64,000 bases of DNA from Rotaria macrura (taxonomy: Eukaryota; Rotifera; Eurotatoria; Philodinida; Philodinidae): assembly GCA_900239685.1 (NCBI GenBank), contig OENT01000067.1:185468-249467 (forward strand). Reading direction: 5' to 3'. Under the pieces are notes generated by a model. The model was not told the DNA's origin. It made no database searches and saw only the letters and a list, made by a program, of their open reading frames with translations. Both the position numbers and the translations under genes were made by a program. Numbering within the stretch: the first letter of the stretch is position 1; each line of letters begins with the position of its first letter. Positions 11,904 through 41,157 of this stretch are shown here, piece by piece.

Positions 11904-13872
11904 CTACCAATGTCCATTGTCGGTTGTCGGCATTGTGCTCGTTGGTTCTCGATTCCAGGTTGCTGTGGGAGTAGCAGGATTCGATGAAGATTTATTATCA
12001 ATAACGAATCTTTTAGCAACACCATGTGCCAATAACATTCCACCGTAGAGTAATGAAAATTTTAATAGAACACATCCAATACCTTTGTATAAACCAGCAC
12101 TTCCTTCAGTATCCTCGATGGATTTTAAACAAGACCAAAAGTCAACATAATAATTTGATGAATTAATAGGTATGACACCAACACCAGTATCAGTGTTATC
12201 GATAATAGCACGAACGCCTTGTAAATGAAGACGATGTACAATAGTTTCCACCGGATAAAATAGTAATTGACCGAAAAAACCAGCAGCAATACGAGCTATT
12301 AATGATGCATAAGTGGTTTCAAAAAGAAGAACACTTTCTTCTGTTTCATAATCATCATCGTACGATAACTAGAACAGAACACAATACATATCTATGAGTA
12401 TTAATTTATTTACGAATCAATGATTCAAAATAACCTGAGCAATGCGTCGTTGTTTTCGTTTTCGATAACGATCAGCTTCTTGTATTGCATTCAATGTAGG
12501 CAATATTATTTTATACAACATTTTCTCACATAAATAACGTCCTGTCATAAGACCCACAGTTGGAATAAGAATTTTCCATATGGGTAACATTTTACTACGA
12601 CCAACACCCATCGATGATGAATAAGGTATGAATCTTATGAGTGCATCTCGTATACCATCGAGTAAACTTCCATCTGATGCACTAACACTTTGCACTGATT
12701 CAATGAGCATTACATAATAAATTGGCGAAAGTATTAGATAGGCAGCTCTGAACATCGTAAATTCAAGAGTAAAAACAAAATTCATATAAAAGAATTTCAG
12801 ACAAGAAACAATGAACATACGTTCGAACAGCTACATCGCGGGCAACTCGGCGAACTTGCTGTATTCGATTTTGTTTACTCCTTGGATAGAAAAAAAATGA
12901 ACATACACTAGTATTTTGATAGATTACTTACTTTTTGACAGGGATTAAATCTTGAAGAGAATTATCTGTTGCTACAACTAAACCATTATAAGCAAGTGAC
13001 GTCAGAACACCTTTCCATAGTGACGACGGGCCCTAGAGATACATGTTATTTGTCACAATAGCATAATGATTGTTCGAAAAACAGATATTATTTTCTTTAC
13101 TTGAGCTGAGATTTTAAAGAAAACAGGAAAAACACTAACAGGAGACAAATGATATTTGACAGCTTCATTATTTACCTAAAACAAATAAATGCAACGAATA
13201 CTAAAATTCTTCATTCTTCATGTTTTACTTGAATTTGTCGTCGAAGAACATCTAGCGGATAGAGAAGTATATATTCTGAGAAGAGACTAAACAAGAAAAA
13301 AAGAAAGGTAAGATCAACAATGATATAACTATTTATATATTCAAGACAATGATGTTTAGAGAAGCATGTCATCAAAAAAAGAAAGCTATACATCTCTGCT
13401 ATGGTTGAGTCTAATCAAATATATTCTTTTTCTGTGTTCATCACAGACAAACTTTGAAGTTAGTGCATACAACAAAATCTATCATTTATCAAACTATGAA
13501 CAACAAAACAATGCAGTTGTATTCATTGTCAATAGACTCTCACATTTTCTCAATAGAAATCTTCGATTGGAAGATCTACACTTCTTTTCATGATAGAAAG
13601 AAAAACGGTTGAATTATTTAATTGGTCTACACTGATAGTGCTCAGTTTTATTTTTCATGAGATAACATGTCGAGAGCTTCGAGAACATTCTCTTGTATTT
13701 ACCTGGCCATTCTAAGTCCAGCTGCATAGTTACTAGCAGCCTGTTTCGAACCTTGTGAGAAAGAAGAAAATGTCATATATTCAATCATAACATTCAATAA
13801 CAAAGATTTACTTGCACCATTCGATCGACTAACAACATCAGGATAGTCAAGTGCTGGTGGAGGTTGATCCAT
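11904..13872 (-). CDS. SLC25A46: SLC25A46-like mitochondrial carrier-family protein
   Basis: Eight exons on the minus strand (13872-13812, 13751-13703, 13286-13229, 13175-13101, 13032-12932, 12880-12821, 12747-12435, 12368-11904) join in frame to 393 residues; human SLC25A46 is 418. The segment LLYPLDVLRRQIQVNNEAVKYHLSP spans exons 3-4 and matches the first carrier repeat; the C-terminal LFYPVETIVHRLHLQG..IIDNTD..VLPIN-like block matches the second. Degenerate PxD/E-x-x-x-x-R/H motifs (PLDVLRR, PVETIVHR) replace a full third repeat, as in this family. SLC25A46 is an outer-membrane relative of Ugo1 that interacts with MICOS and fusion factors and affects mitochondrial shape and lipid traffic. 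The start follows from the first in-frame ATG of MDQPPPALDYPDV. NFU1 ends only 121 bases upstream on the same strand. Confidence 0.92.
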
Positions 13873-13993
13873 CGTTTTATAATCTACAATGAGTAGTTCT
13901 GTCTTCTATTGAGAAAAATAAAAATATTGAATTCAGTCTTCAAATTTATTGCAAATATGATACAAAAGAAACACGAAAGTCGTCAACAATAGT

Positions 13994-15050
13994 TTATTTA
14001 TTCGATGAAGATTTCGATTCTTCGTCACCATCTTCATGTTCTAATTTTTCTTCAAATTTTTCGAATTCTTTCTTTGCTACTTTATCGACGTCGTCTTCTG
14101 TCTAAAATTTAAATCGAATGAATTCTATACAATAATTATACTTTGACTAGCATGACTAACTTGTTCAACACTGACAATTTCTGGTATATAAAATTGTAAC
14201 ATATTTTGAATTCCACTTTTTAATGTGACCATTGAACTTGGACATGAAGTGCAAGCGCCTTGTAATTTTAATTTTACGATTCCATCAACAAACGACTTGT
14301 GAAAAATAAATTTAACTAGTGTATTTTATTTTCAAAGGTTTTTCATTTCATTTACCACGAACGTAACATCACCACCATCTTCTTGAACAGTTGGTCGTAT
14401 CCTTGAATCAAGTAATTCTTTTATCATAGCTGTTGTATCATCATCCTCAGGAGATACACCTATATACAAATTGGGAATCATATTATGAGCATTATCTTTC
14501 GTTTAAATGAATATGAAAGAAAACTAAGATAGCACACTACAAAAAACGCACTAGCTTACTACTCATTGGTGCTGTACTATCTTCATTAACAACCGGTAAA
14601 TTTGTCGAGAAAAAATCCATAATAGCTCCATAAATCTCTGGCTTTAGTATTTGCCATTGAATATCATCGTGTTGTTTTGTTATTGTAATAAAATCAGAGC
14701 CCAAAAAAACAGACTTGACACCTTCGATACGAAATAATTGTCTAATACAAATGAACAACAACAAAATATAGAATGAAATACAAATATTTTCAGTTCAATA
14801 CTTTGCGAGCGGAGAACAATAAGTCGATTGAACACTAGGAAAGTCTCTAGTGGCAACATCTGTATCAAGCACCGGACGACCTGGTAGAAACTTTAGACTA
14901 TTCGGATTTGGAGTTTCTTGAGATTGAATGAACATTGAACGACCTATGATAGTCAAAATCACATGTATCAAAAAAAAATATTTTGAATACAAAAACACTC
15001 TAACAAATAATGCAATTTGTTCAGTCAATTTTACTCAGAGCACTTTCATC
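13994..15050 (-). CDS. NFU1: NFU1 iron-sulfur cluster scaffold, first exon unresolved
   Basis: Coding blocks at 15050-15035, 14943-14802, 14741-14563, 14459-14356, 14295-14161 and 14101-13994 read in frame. The Nfu N-terminal domain begins [19 protein letters not shown] and continues through [20 protein letters not shown]. The C-terminal NifU domain contains [13 protein letters not shown] and the cluster-binding C-x-x-C in GACTSCPSS. The acidic, Ser-rich tail (EESKSSSNK) is longer than in vertebrates. NFU1 accepts an Fe-S cluster and delivers it to lipoyl synthase and complexes I and II in the mitochondrial matrix. The 16-base block DESALS fits by phase only, and I could not find a phase-0 ATG exon upstream, so the targeting sequence is missing from this model; a conservative start is Met at 14935. 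Confidence 0.88.
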
Positions 15051-16946
15051 CTGTTTAGTAAATAATGACAGGATAGAATGTCAGATTCTTTCAAAATCCA
15101 TTGGTTTACGTCTACCAAATCTGTGCATCATGCATATTGATTCCATTTATAAATCATCGAACAGATTCATTATTTCCTGTACTTTCTCTCACTCCACCTG
15201 AATAAGTGATTAGAAAAATTATTGTATCGTTATTCTATAAAATGTGAACGTTTACACAACGAACAACATGGATTTATCTCAAACTAATCTTAAGATATTA
15301 GACGCCTAAGGTGAAAAACATCGATTTTTGCTGTCATTTATTAATAAAAAGTGACGTAGAATCGATATTTTTTCTCTTGCCATTTAATTTTCGGAAGTTG
15401 ACAAATTTATGGTAAACAGTCTGCGCTTTTCAATATCATATTCATTGGTAGTTTAATTACGTTTTTTTTTCTGCCGTGTATGAGATGTGCACTCATTTCT
15501 CAATTTTCTATCACGCGAGATAAAAAAAATGGCTGTGAGATTAAATAATTCGTCTATAATTAATTGGAAAAGTATTGAAAGACAGTCAATCTATGGGCGA
15601 GAAAACGGTTGAAACAGATGAGAAAATGTAATTTGAAAATTTCAGTTGTCACCCTAAACGTCATGCAAGATCTTATTCTGATGTGTGGCAGTTTTTATAT
15701 GAAATTTTGATCATTTTATCCACTCATGGTAGTCAACTACTCTTGAAAATAGCAGTGTTCGAAAACGTATATTTATTGAGAAAAGTGTCACGCGAGATTT
15801 TTCGATGAATAATCATGTTAGAAACTAGAAACAAATGCAACGTATTGCATATTCATCTATTCGTCGTGTTTCAAAGACTATCAACTCACTACATGGTATT
15901 TATATAATGCATTTGTTTAGATGAAAACATTTTAGAGAATCTAACATACGATATCCTATCAGTCTAATTTTATAAACTCGTTGTAAAACTATATTGTTCG
16001 TTCTCCTGTAGGAGTGGCGTGAGAGGCACATCTAGAAATGTTTTTTACATAATATTGTGTGTGGCTGGATCAATTTAAAAGTGATAGTCAGAAAATTTTA
16101 TTTCAATACTCCTCTCATACAGTCAGTACGCCACAATATATTACCTACAATCTTGAAAATCAAAGATTTTTTCTCGAAACCGTAAACGATAATTTTGCAA
16201 CTGACTCATATACATATATATATATATGAAGAGAGAGAGAGAGGTTTTCTTAAGATAATTTCAAAACCTTCTCGTATTACTTGTTGTGTGTAATGATTGA
16301 AACATATTGCTTCAATCAAAAAAATCGTATGAAGACAAATTTCAAGTGAAAAAAATAAATCTAATTTAGTGTAAGTCATATTATTCGTTTTGTATTCATT
16401 TTAAAATAGAGATCTACAGTGAGATTAATTGCAAGCTAGAATGACAAAGAAATAGTTATTTAATTAGAATGAGCATGAAAATGCTTGTTCAATTTAATAG
16501 TTTTTAATAAAAACCATATGTCCTTAGTGGGAACTTGGCGCAAATGTCATATTTTTATCAACATCAATTATTTGTTTTTCAATGAATAACTGAAATACTT
16601 AATATCATTCTAGTTGATTATTTTCGATTATATCATGTGATTGTAAACTAAACATGCTTTTTAAAGGCTTTTTACATATAGAAGTGTTTAATAAAGATGA
16701 TAAATTAAAATAAATAATTATATTTACGTGTGGTATTCCATAGTTGAGTAGAAAAATTCAATCGAAATGTTGATCGCAATAACATCTAAAAACAAACTGA
16801 CATCGATTGTTTTCAAATATAGTTCAATGTTATATTCCTTGTTATGAATGTTTTATTCTAGAAGATGACACCATAGAGAAGCTACAATGTAATAGTATAT
16901 TAGGAGGAGAAAAGAAGACAAGAAACTTGAAAATCGAATAATGTCT
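15051..16946. other. Intergenic region, NFU1 upstream exon probably within
   Basis: The missing 5' exon and promoter of NFU1 should lie in roughly 15055-15500. The rest is AT-rich and lacks a frame. A compound TA/GA microsatellite is at 16209-16243. Confidence 0.45.
16209..16243. repeat. Compound TA/GA microsatellite
   Basis: About 20 bases of TA repeat pass into about 14 bases of GA repeat, in gene-free sequence. Confidence 0.85.
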
Positions 16947-17621
16947 TTAGACATTGCTTGTTAATATTTCGGTATAAGCTTTGATCTTGCTTGCAATGCT
17001 CATATCAATGTATCGATCACCAATTTCTACAACCATTCCACCCATAATTGATGGATCAACACTTGTTTCAACGGTAACTTTTTCATTTTTGTTGCTAAAT
17101 TGTTTCAATACCGCATCAAGTTCACTACGTAATTTGGCATCTAATGGTTTAGCTGTTATAACTCGACATAACAGTTCGCCTCGATTAGCAGCCATCACAA
17201 GATTCATAAGTGAAACGAATTTTCTTAATTTTTTTTCTCGTCGATTATCGATAAGTGTTTCTAATGTAGTTTGAGTAATATCTGATACTCCTAATTCCTT
17301 GATTAAAGACAAACGTTGTTCACGTGTTACTCCTGGATTACGAAATAAATCGGCGAGGGACTTGTTTTTTGATAAAAGATTATCTAATTTTTGAAAATCA
17401 GCGTCAACCTGCTCGAGTTTTTTCTGTTTTGATGCTGCAGAATATAAGGCTGATGCGTATCGACCTTCTAAACCGAAAACAGAGATGGGTGGATGAATCA
17501 TTTGTGATGTTGAATCCGATGCTGTCGTTGAAGCCGATCTTGTTGCTTGAACAAGAGCACCACTTGTATTAAAACAACGACCAAGTTGACCACGAAGACC
17601 GACTAATCGATTAGCCATCAT
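16947..17621 (-). CDS. ATP5PO: Mitochondrial ATP synthase subunit O (OSCP)
   Basis: A 224-residue single-exon protein of normal length for OSCP, the subunit joining the F1 head to the peripheral stalk of ATP synthase in the inner mitochondrial membrane. The N terminus (MMANRLVGLRGQLGRC, then Ser/Thr/Arg rich) fits a matrix-targeting peptide. Family marks follow: PPISVFGLEGRYASALYSAASK near 45, the central LADLFRNPGVTREQR, and the C-terminal signature IMGGMVVEIGDRYIDMSIASKIKAY. The distance to the divergent NF1 start is 420 bases, so the two probably share a promoter region. The preceding ATG doublet makes the start certain to within one residue. Confidence 0.97.
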   Translation of the reverse strand: MMANRLVGLRGQLGRCFNTSGALVQATRSASTTASDSTSQMIHPPISVFGLEGRYASALYSAASKQKKLEQVDADFQKLDNLLSKNKSLADLFRNPGVTREQRLSLIKELGVSDITQTTLETLIDNRREKKLRKFVSLMNLVMAANRGELLCRVITAKPLDAKLRSELDAVLKQFSNKNEKVTVETSVDPSIMGGMVVEIGDRYIDMSIASKIKAYTEILTSNV

Positions 17622-18041
17622 CGCTTGTTCTTTTTTTTTTATTAATTTCTGTATGTAAAAAGTTAAATCTAGAATTTAGAAGACGACTAGAAAAATCAAG
17701 CCAATGTTTGGGATAGAAACATCGAAATAATAATAAACAAGCAAGTCCAATTTATATTTGATAGCTTTATGATTGGTTGAAATAAGTCCTCTATGGTAGA
17801 GCTTTTTTTTCCTTTGCGTGTCGTATTTATCAACGTCATGGACATCAACATGACAAATGTCGAGAAAACAGGAACAAGAAAATGTTCCGTTTTTTTCTCT
17901 TTCTATGATTTCTTCTTTTTCTGAAGCGAATCTTCATTTATTTTTTTTATGCTATTATAGAAGCAATGATCTTCGAGTGTTTTTTTCCTCGTTCTTCTTC
18001 GATGTCGTTTCTCATTTTTTAGTTGTCTGCGCACAGCGACT
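17622..18041. promoter_or_regulatory. Divergent promoter region, OSCP (-) and NF1 (+)
   Basis: The 420 bases between two divergent start codons must hold both promoters and 5' UTRs. On the plus strand a pyrimidine-rich tract ends in TTTTTTAG at 18022, 19 bases before the NF1 ATG. This is a strong 3' splice site for a 5' UTR intron or a spliced-leader addition site. No TATA box is convincing. Confidence 0.55.
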
Positions 18042-35099
<17,058 letters not shown>

Positions 35100-35683
35100 G
35101 CATTTATCAATATTTTGTTTCCTCTATTGTCTTGTATATTTTTTTTATTCTAATTTATGTTGTATAATATATAAAAAGCATAAACAGAAACAAAAACATA
35201 TTTTTATGTTATTTATTCTCTTCATTGTTGTTTGTTTTTTCTTCATGTAGTCATTTGAATGTTTCTTAAAATACTAAATAAATATACTTTTAAAGTTGAT
35301 CATATCAAATTGAAATATAATGTTAATTCATGAAGAAAAACAGCTTACTTGACCTTGAAGAAGAAAAAAGTCTAAAATTAAATTTGTTGTCAAGACGACT
35401 TACAGAAGTGGAAAACCATATTTTTCTTTGGTTCCAATTAGAATACCTCTACACAGAGAAGAATACACAAACCCTAGTCTTGTTTTCCTTTCATGAGAAT
35501 GAAAGCTCAACGTAGTCTGTTCCCTTTCTTCTGATCTTCCTGTCATATAAATAGAAGATGACGGGCGAACAAAAAGAAAAATCATGCTTTTTCTCTTTTC
35601 TTTTTCTCTTGCGAGAAGCAGGAAGAGAAAAATTTTTTTTCGCATAAAACTATCTCAAAGAATTTTTTTTCATTAAACTTAAA
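35100..35683. other. Intergenic, NF1 3' UTR and sulfotransferase promoter
   Basis: Same-strand gap of 584 bases. AATAAATA at 35276-35283 could be the NF1 polyadenylation signal. The 35516-35650 part is rich in TTTTC and AGAAGA. Overlapping small frames on both strands here lack domains. Confidence 0.45.
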
Positions 35684-37486
35684 ATGTATCGTTGTGGACA
35701 TCTATGTCTTCTAAGAACAAAATTCTTTCTGTGTATATCCTATTTTATTGCCGTCGTTATACTGATTTCACTCAATTACAATACAGGTAATACATATGAT
35801 AATCGATGAAGTCTTTTTCTAATACACTCTTATTTAAACATGAATAGGCAATCAACTTTATCGAAAATCATTATCGATAACATTAGCTTCTTCTGCACAT
35901 TCAAAAAGTATTTATCAAATATCAACCCATCCAGTCGCAGTTCTTTCATATCGTAATGAAGATAAATATACATGTTTTAATGAAACTCATCTATCTCAGA
36001 AGATTATTGCTGGCATAAGTCGTCGCAACGTAATAATGAATTATCTTGGTTTTATTCTTCGATCTCATTCATTGTTTTACTGTTCTGTTCCCAAAGTAGC
36101 TACACGAACCTTACTTAAATTTATTACTTATCTTCATATACGTGATGATTTGCTTCCGATACTTACGAATTATTCAAAACAAAATAATATGAGTTCTGTC
36201 AACATTTCAAAAATTGTTGATGTTTCTTATGTTGAAAAGATGACTGCATTATCGTCGAAGGTAAAAATGTAACTTGCCAATTCGTTTCCTACCTCTGAAA
36301 AATCATGGATCTCTCTATTTTTATTTGCATTTGCTTGGTTAAGAGTTTTTCGAAATATGTGCATGAATAATACAAAAATAACACCACACTCTGTTTTTCT
36401 AACCGTCTTCCATTCTTTGATGTTGTTCGTGTAACGAACAACATTTTGTTGGCCAATTAAAGAAAAGATTCAGATTCGATTAAGAAGAAAATATGGACTG
36501 AATATTGTTGTGGTTTGATCATTTCTGAAACGTTAGAAATTCACGTTTCGAGGGATAGTTTTTCAAAGAAAGTCTCAAAAGGAGCTCATTTTCTAAATTT
36601 AGATTGAAAAATGCTACTTTCCGTTCCCATTAAATAAACAGAAGAGAATGGATTTTCATTTTATCTGTATTTATTTCAGGTTATTCGTAGATGGTCCATA
36701 AACGATACTATTACAGTTCTTGAAAAATTTCTAACCCGTTTCATTGTTGCTGATCATCCGAATTCAACGAAAATTGATTTATGGTCAGTGTATCAAAAAG
36801 AAAATTTTCCTCTTATCCGTCTTCGTAGTTTATCTGATCCTTCAATACTTTTTTCACCGAACTTTATTCGTGCTATCTTCGTTCGACATCCATTGGAACG
36901 TTTAGCATCAGCTTACATAGATAAAATAGCTTCACTTAAAAATGAACCATTTTCAGTGTATGATAATCTTCGTCGAGCTATATGTCGTCGATATTCTTCA
37001 TTTTATTTAACAAGAAAACAACAACATTTTTATCGTATTAATAAAAGCAAATTTAAAAAAGTTGAGGAACCTTGTCAAAAAGTCGTTCCACGTTTTGAAC
37101 ACTTTATTGATTATTTAATGTCTGATGCTTCACAAGAAGATGTTCATTGGCAGCCTTATTCAAAATTATGTCATGTTTGTTCATTTAAATATAATTTTAT
37201 TGGTAAATATGAAACAATCAGAAATGATATTGAACGTTTAATGCCACATCTAGGATTAAAGTTCACTGACTGGAACGATGATGATTATTTTCGAACTGGG
37301 AAAACACGACGAGAATATAAATCACTGTATTCAAATGTGTCTAACGAATTAATTTGCAATTTGAAATATTTTTATCAGGATGATTTTAAATTCTTCGATT
37401 ATCGACTTGAAGATTATTTGCCACATGAAAGAAATCTACAATGCTCATATAAACACAATCGAGTTCTAAAAAGACGAAAAGCTTAA
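35684..37486 (+). CDS. Golgi-type carbohydrate sulfotransferase (Sulfotransfer_2 family)
   Basis: Three exons (35684-35786, 35848-36260, 36680-37486) join in frame to 440 residues. An N-terminal type II membrane anchor (FFLCISYFIAVVILISL, residues about 14-30) follows a short cytosolic end. The PAPS-binding sites of the HNK-1/chondroitin/dermatan sulfotransferase family are visible: 5'-PSB as CSVPKVATRT (113-122) and 3'-PB as FVRHPLERLASAY (239-251). VHWQPYSKLCHVCSFKYNFIGKYETI near 330-355 is the C-terminal family block. The enzyme would move sulfate from PAPS to a sugar of a glycan or proteoglycan in the Golgi lumen. NxS/T glycosylation sites occur in the stem. Substrate cannot be told from sequence. 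Exon 1 supplies only the anchor. A long C-terminal basic end (VLKRRKA) is unusual but minor. Confidence 0.9.
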
Positions 37487-37493
37487 TTATCGA

Positions 37494-37757
37494 AGTCGAC
37501 GATTACGAACGTCGTATACGCATGTAAACGGTCTTATGCGTTTCCTATATGACCATAAACGGTCACTTTATGGTGGTTTACATGCTCCAGTATTACGGTT
37601 GTATATCGTTATGATCGTATGCAGAGAAATACGACCCTATACGGAGCAAAATGGTGATTGTAAATAAATTCTATGTTAGGATGGCAAACGACTACTTTTT
37701 TCCTCCGTATAATTCCATATTTTTGCCAATACGGCTGTTTTCGTTTGACCTAGGTAT
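37494..37757. repeat. Dispersed repeat, copy A
   Basis: Starts GTCGACGATTACGAAC just after the sulfotransferase stop and shares most of its first ~170 bases with 63174-63345. Common blocks include CCAGTATTACGG and CGTATACG. It contains several short self-complementary TAAACGGTC/GACCRTAAACG motifs and no coding frame. It is likely a non-autonomous mobile element. This copy is more AT-rich than copy B and so probably older. Confidence 0.75.
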
Positions 37758-40700
37758 TAAGTCGATTTATTAGCTCATATTTTTTAAATAGTTTTGGTTG
37801 TTTTATAATAATGAAAAATTTCACAACTATGTAGTTTTTTTTTTTACTTTGAAGTTATTTGTTTTACTTATTCTTTGTTTAAAACTAGATTTTAAAGTTT
37901 ACGAATACATGTTCTTCACAGACATCGAGACAAGAATCTTTTCTTGTCTACCGGAATATAAGAAAGATGTTGAAGTTACCTTGAGTACTGTACAACGTCA
38001 ATTTTTGATCTAACAGAATAGAAGCACTTTCTTAAATTAGACAAATCATTGGTGAGATTTTTCATCAAAAATGACTAAATGTACATTGCATTACTATCAT
38101 CTAGAGAAATGTGTCGATAACAAGCGAAAGCATTAAAATATTATTTCCACTATTCAGATTAAATGTTATTAATTCTACGAATGAATAAAAATAATCTTTC
38201 GTCATTTAACAAGACCTAGATCATGCGATGAGAAAAATTGCTGGAAGTAAATTTTAACAACAGTTTTCTAGTCGTAAAAGACTTAATCACTGTAAAATGA
38301 ACCCAAGTACTTTACTTCCTGGATAATCTATTTCATAGAATGTAGCTGAAAATAGACAAATTCTTGCAAAACAAAGTTTCTAGCCAAATATTTGTCTGTC
38401 GTTTGTTGCTTTCGATCGTGTATGTAAACATTTATCAAGGATTTATAAACATATATCTTATTATCAATGTCATTTTTTCTATTCTTCTGTAGAAAATATA
38501 TTTCCTTCTCATGATGTTATTATAAAAATCAAAAGACATTCTTTGAACTAAAAAATATTGTTAGTAGAATTCAAATCAAAGTAATGAACTAGCAAAACAA
38601 TTGAACAAAAGTTTTCTTGACATAGTATCTACTTGATTACTATAAATTGCACAATAATCTTATCTGAAAATAAGATTGATTGATATTATACTCAAGTCAA
38701 TATTTGATTAATGATCTCTTCTAGAAAATAACTGACAAACGATGAAATTCGTTTCTCAAGAAAAAAACCCAACACTTACTAGAACTGAAATTAAATCTCA
38801 TGAGAACTTAATCACATAGGTCTTTTACAGTTGATAAATACATGAATTCTACTCTACATAAAACTGTACTATCAAAGTAAGATGAGATAGTCATTTTTTT
38901 TTCTTTAGACGACCACTTTGTTGTTTAATGAATTCTATGAATGGAGAGAATTACAATCTATCTAGAAAAATGTGACAATCAAATGATTTGTAAACAAAAT
39001 AAGACCTAACTAAAACACAAGGGAAATTTTTTCATCTTAAATTCATCTATTTTGAATGGTGTACAATATTAGTAGATTTTTAACACTAAATTATTTACTT
39101 GAAGAAGAAAATACGTTGTTTCTTGAGGCTAAATATTCTATTTTTATAAAAAGAAAATGTTTATGTAACACGCATCAAAATATAGTTATCGAGAATAACA
39201 AAGCAGTACACATAACTTTTACAGCTTTTGGCATGCAATTGCTTCGATCGTTGAAAAAACTTTGAAAATCATACAGTATTTGGTAAACATCATAGAAACA
39301 ATGATGTAAGAAAACTCTTCAACTGATCTAACGCTTTCCAGACTAATTGAACAAAAACTCGGAAACCATACTTCCTATACGAACATTGATCTGAATCCCT
39401 TTTTCAAATAATTTCCTAGTGAAAGAATGCTAGTTCTTTGTTTTTGTATGGTAAATCTTAACAAGAGCGTTGTTTATTCTTAGAAGATATCTTGACAAAA
39501 GATCTTATAATGACATAGGATTCGTCGTCATTCAACAGATAATGCATTGATGGTAAGTATTCTATAAGAGTAAGTCTTCAAAATTTCACTTGTGATGGAA
39601 TAAATTTATCAACACATATGCTCTTTGATAGAACGATCGAAAAGCAAAACAAATTTGAACGGCTTCTTCTCTTATAGTCATCACACACTACGTTTTGAAG
39701 TGAATTTGAGAAATAAAATAATAAATAACTGTGCATAGCAGGTATTCGAAATCGTTATAGCTGATTTAAACATAATTAAGAAGTGTCTATGATGAGAGAA
39801 CATATTTATTCGTGTAAAATATAAATAATCAACTAAATAATATGAAAATCGTATGTTAGGATGATATTAAACGTCAACGTACATCGGAAGCAACTATACA
39901 AATATTTTTCATGTCGTCATTCAGCGTATAAAATCAATATGATCATGCATTGGTTGTATAGTCATACATCTTTCATTTTAGTGAATTGTTTTTGTGAGAA
40001 ATTTACACAGTAACGAGAGGCACGGCTTTAAAAAAAATCTATGTCATCGATCAATAATCATGATTTTTTGAAAATTTTCTTACTCAAACAGAAATGAAAT
40101 ATTTTCTCGGTTAAATCAAATCATGATTTATAATTTCATCATGAATCTACTACTGTTGAGTGTACATACTATTTCAGTTGTGCAATTGAATCGAGGAAAT
40201 AATCGAAATATTAAGTGTGCATTATTCAACTATATATTCTATTGTAGTTTGATGAACAATCAATTTAACGAATGAAATATAGATTTAATAATATTCATGT
40301 GAGAAATATCAGATGAAATTTTAATATTTATCAAAAAATCAAACTATTGTTTCAAGAAATACGTCTTCTGTATTATTAGACATTGAACATTCTTTAATAT
40401 TTCAATCAAACAGAACTTCTGCAAAATAGAGCCGAGCAATGCCGATCAAAATAATTTCAATGCCGTATTTAGTTTGTGATTCAGGAATGTTTTTCTTATT
40501 ACTCCATTCTATGTTTATTTTAAAGTGAGTAAAGGAATGAAAATTAAAAGGGTGTGGTGAATGGATGGATGGGCGAAAAATTTTGAAGAAAAACATGAGA
40601 CGTCAAACATATGCACCGTACAAAGTTTCCATATAGACTACGTACGAAAAACAACAATGAAGCTCAATGACTTTATGTTTTTCTCGTTTCGTTTGTTGAT

Positions 40701-41157
40701 GTTCCCACGTATGTTTTAATTTCGTATTAAATGACTCGATTGTCTAAAATTGATAGATTCACTATTTCACATCAATCAAATACTATGATGCTAATCAAAG
40801 ATTTGATAGATATTCAATAAATATAGATATAGAAACTGATACAGTAAACTTTAAGAAAGACTTTTCTGAAGTCACCAACATGTTGGTAAATGTGGTGCGA
40901 TTTCATTTTACTGTAAATTTTAGAAGTTTTTTTTATAAACCATTTGAACAGCAAAAATGAACACTTGAAACTATAACAAGTAATTACACATATCATTGAA
41001 ATTTTCTTTCGCAAAAATTTTCCTGCCAAGGAAACAACCTTTTATTTTAGAAATTAAAAAAAGTAATACTTGGAATGAAGTGTGGAAACAAGACATTACT
41101 ATATTACATTAATGTATACTCCACAACATGGAAAAAAGCTCTATCAATCACGTAAAG
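37758..41157. other. Intergenic region, no gene seen
   Basis: 3.4 kb of AT-rich sequence between the sulfotransferase (+) and the centrin-like gene (-), whose 3' ends face each other. Small frames at 37798-38013, 39056-39265 and 40402-40596 have low complexity and no domain. Confidence 0.5.
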
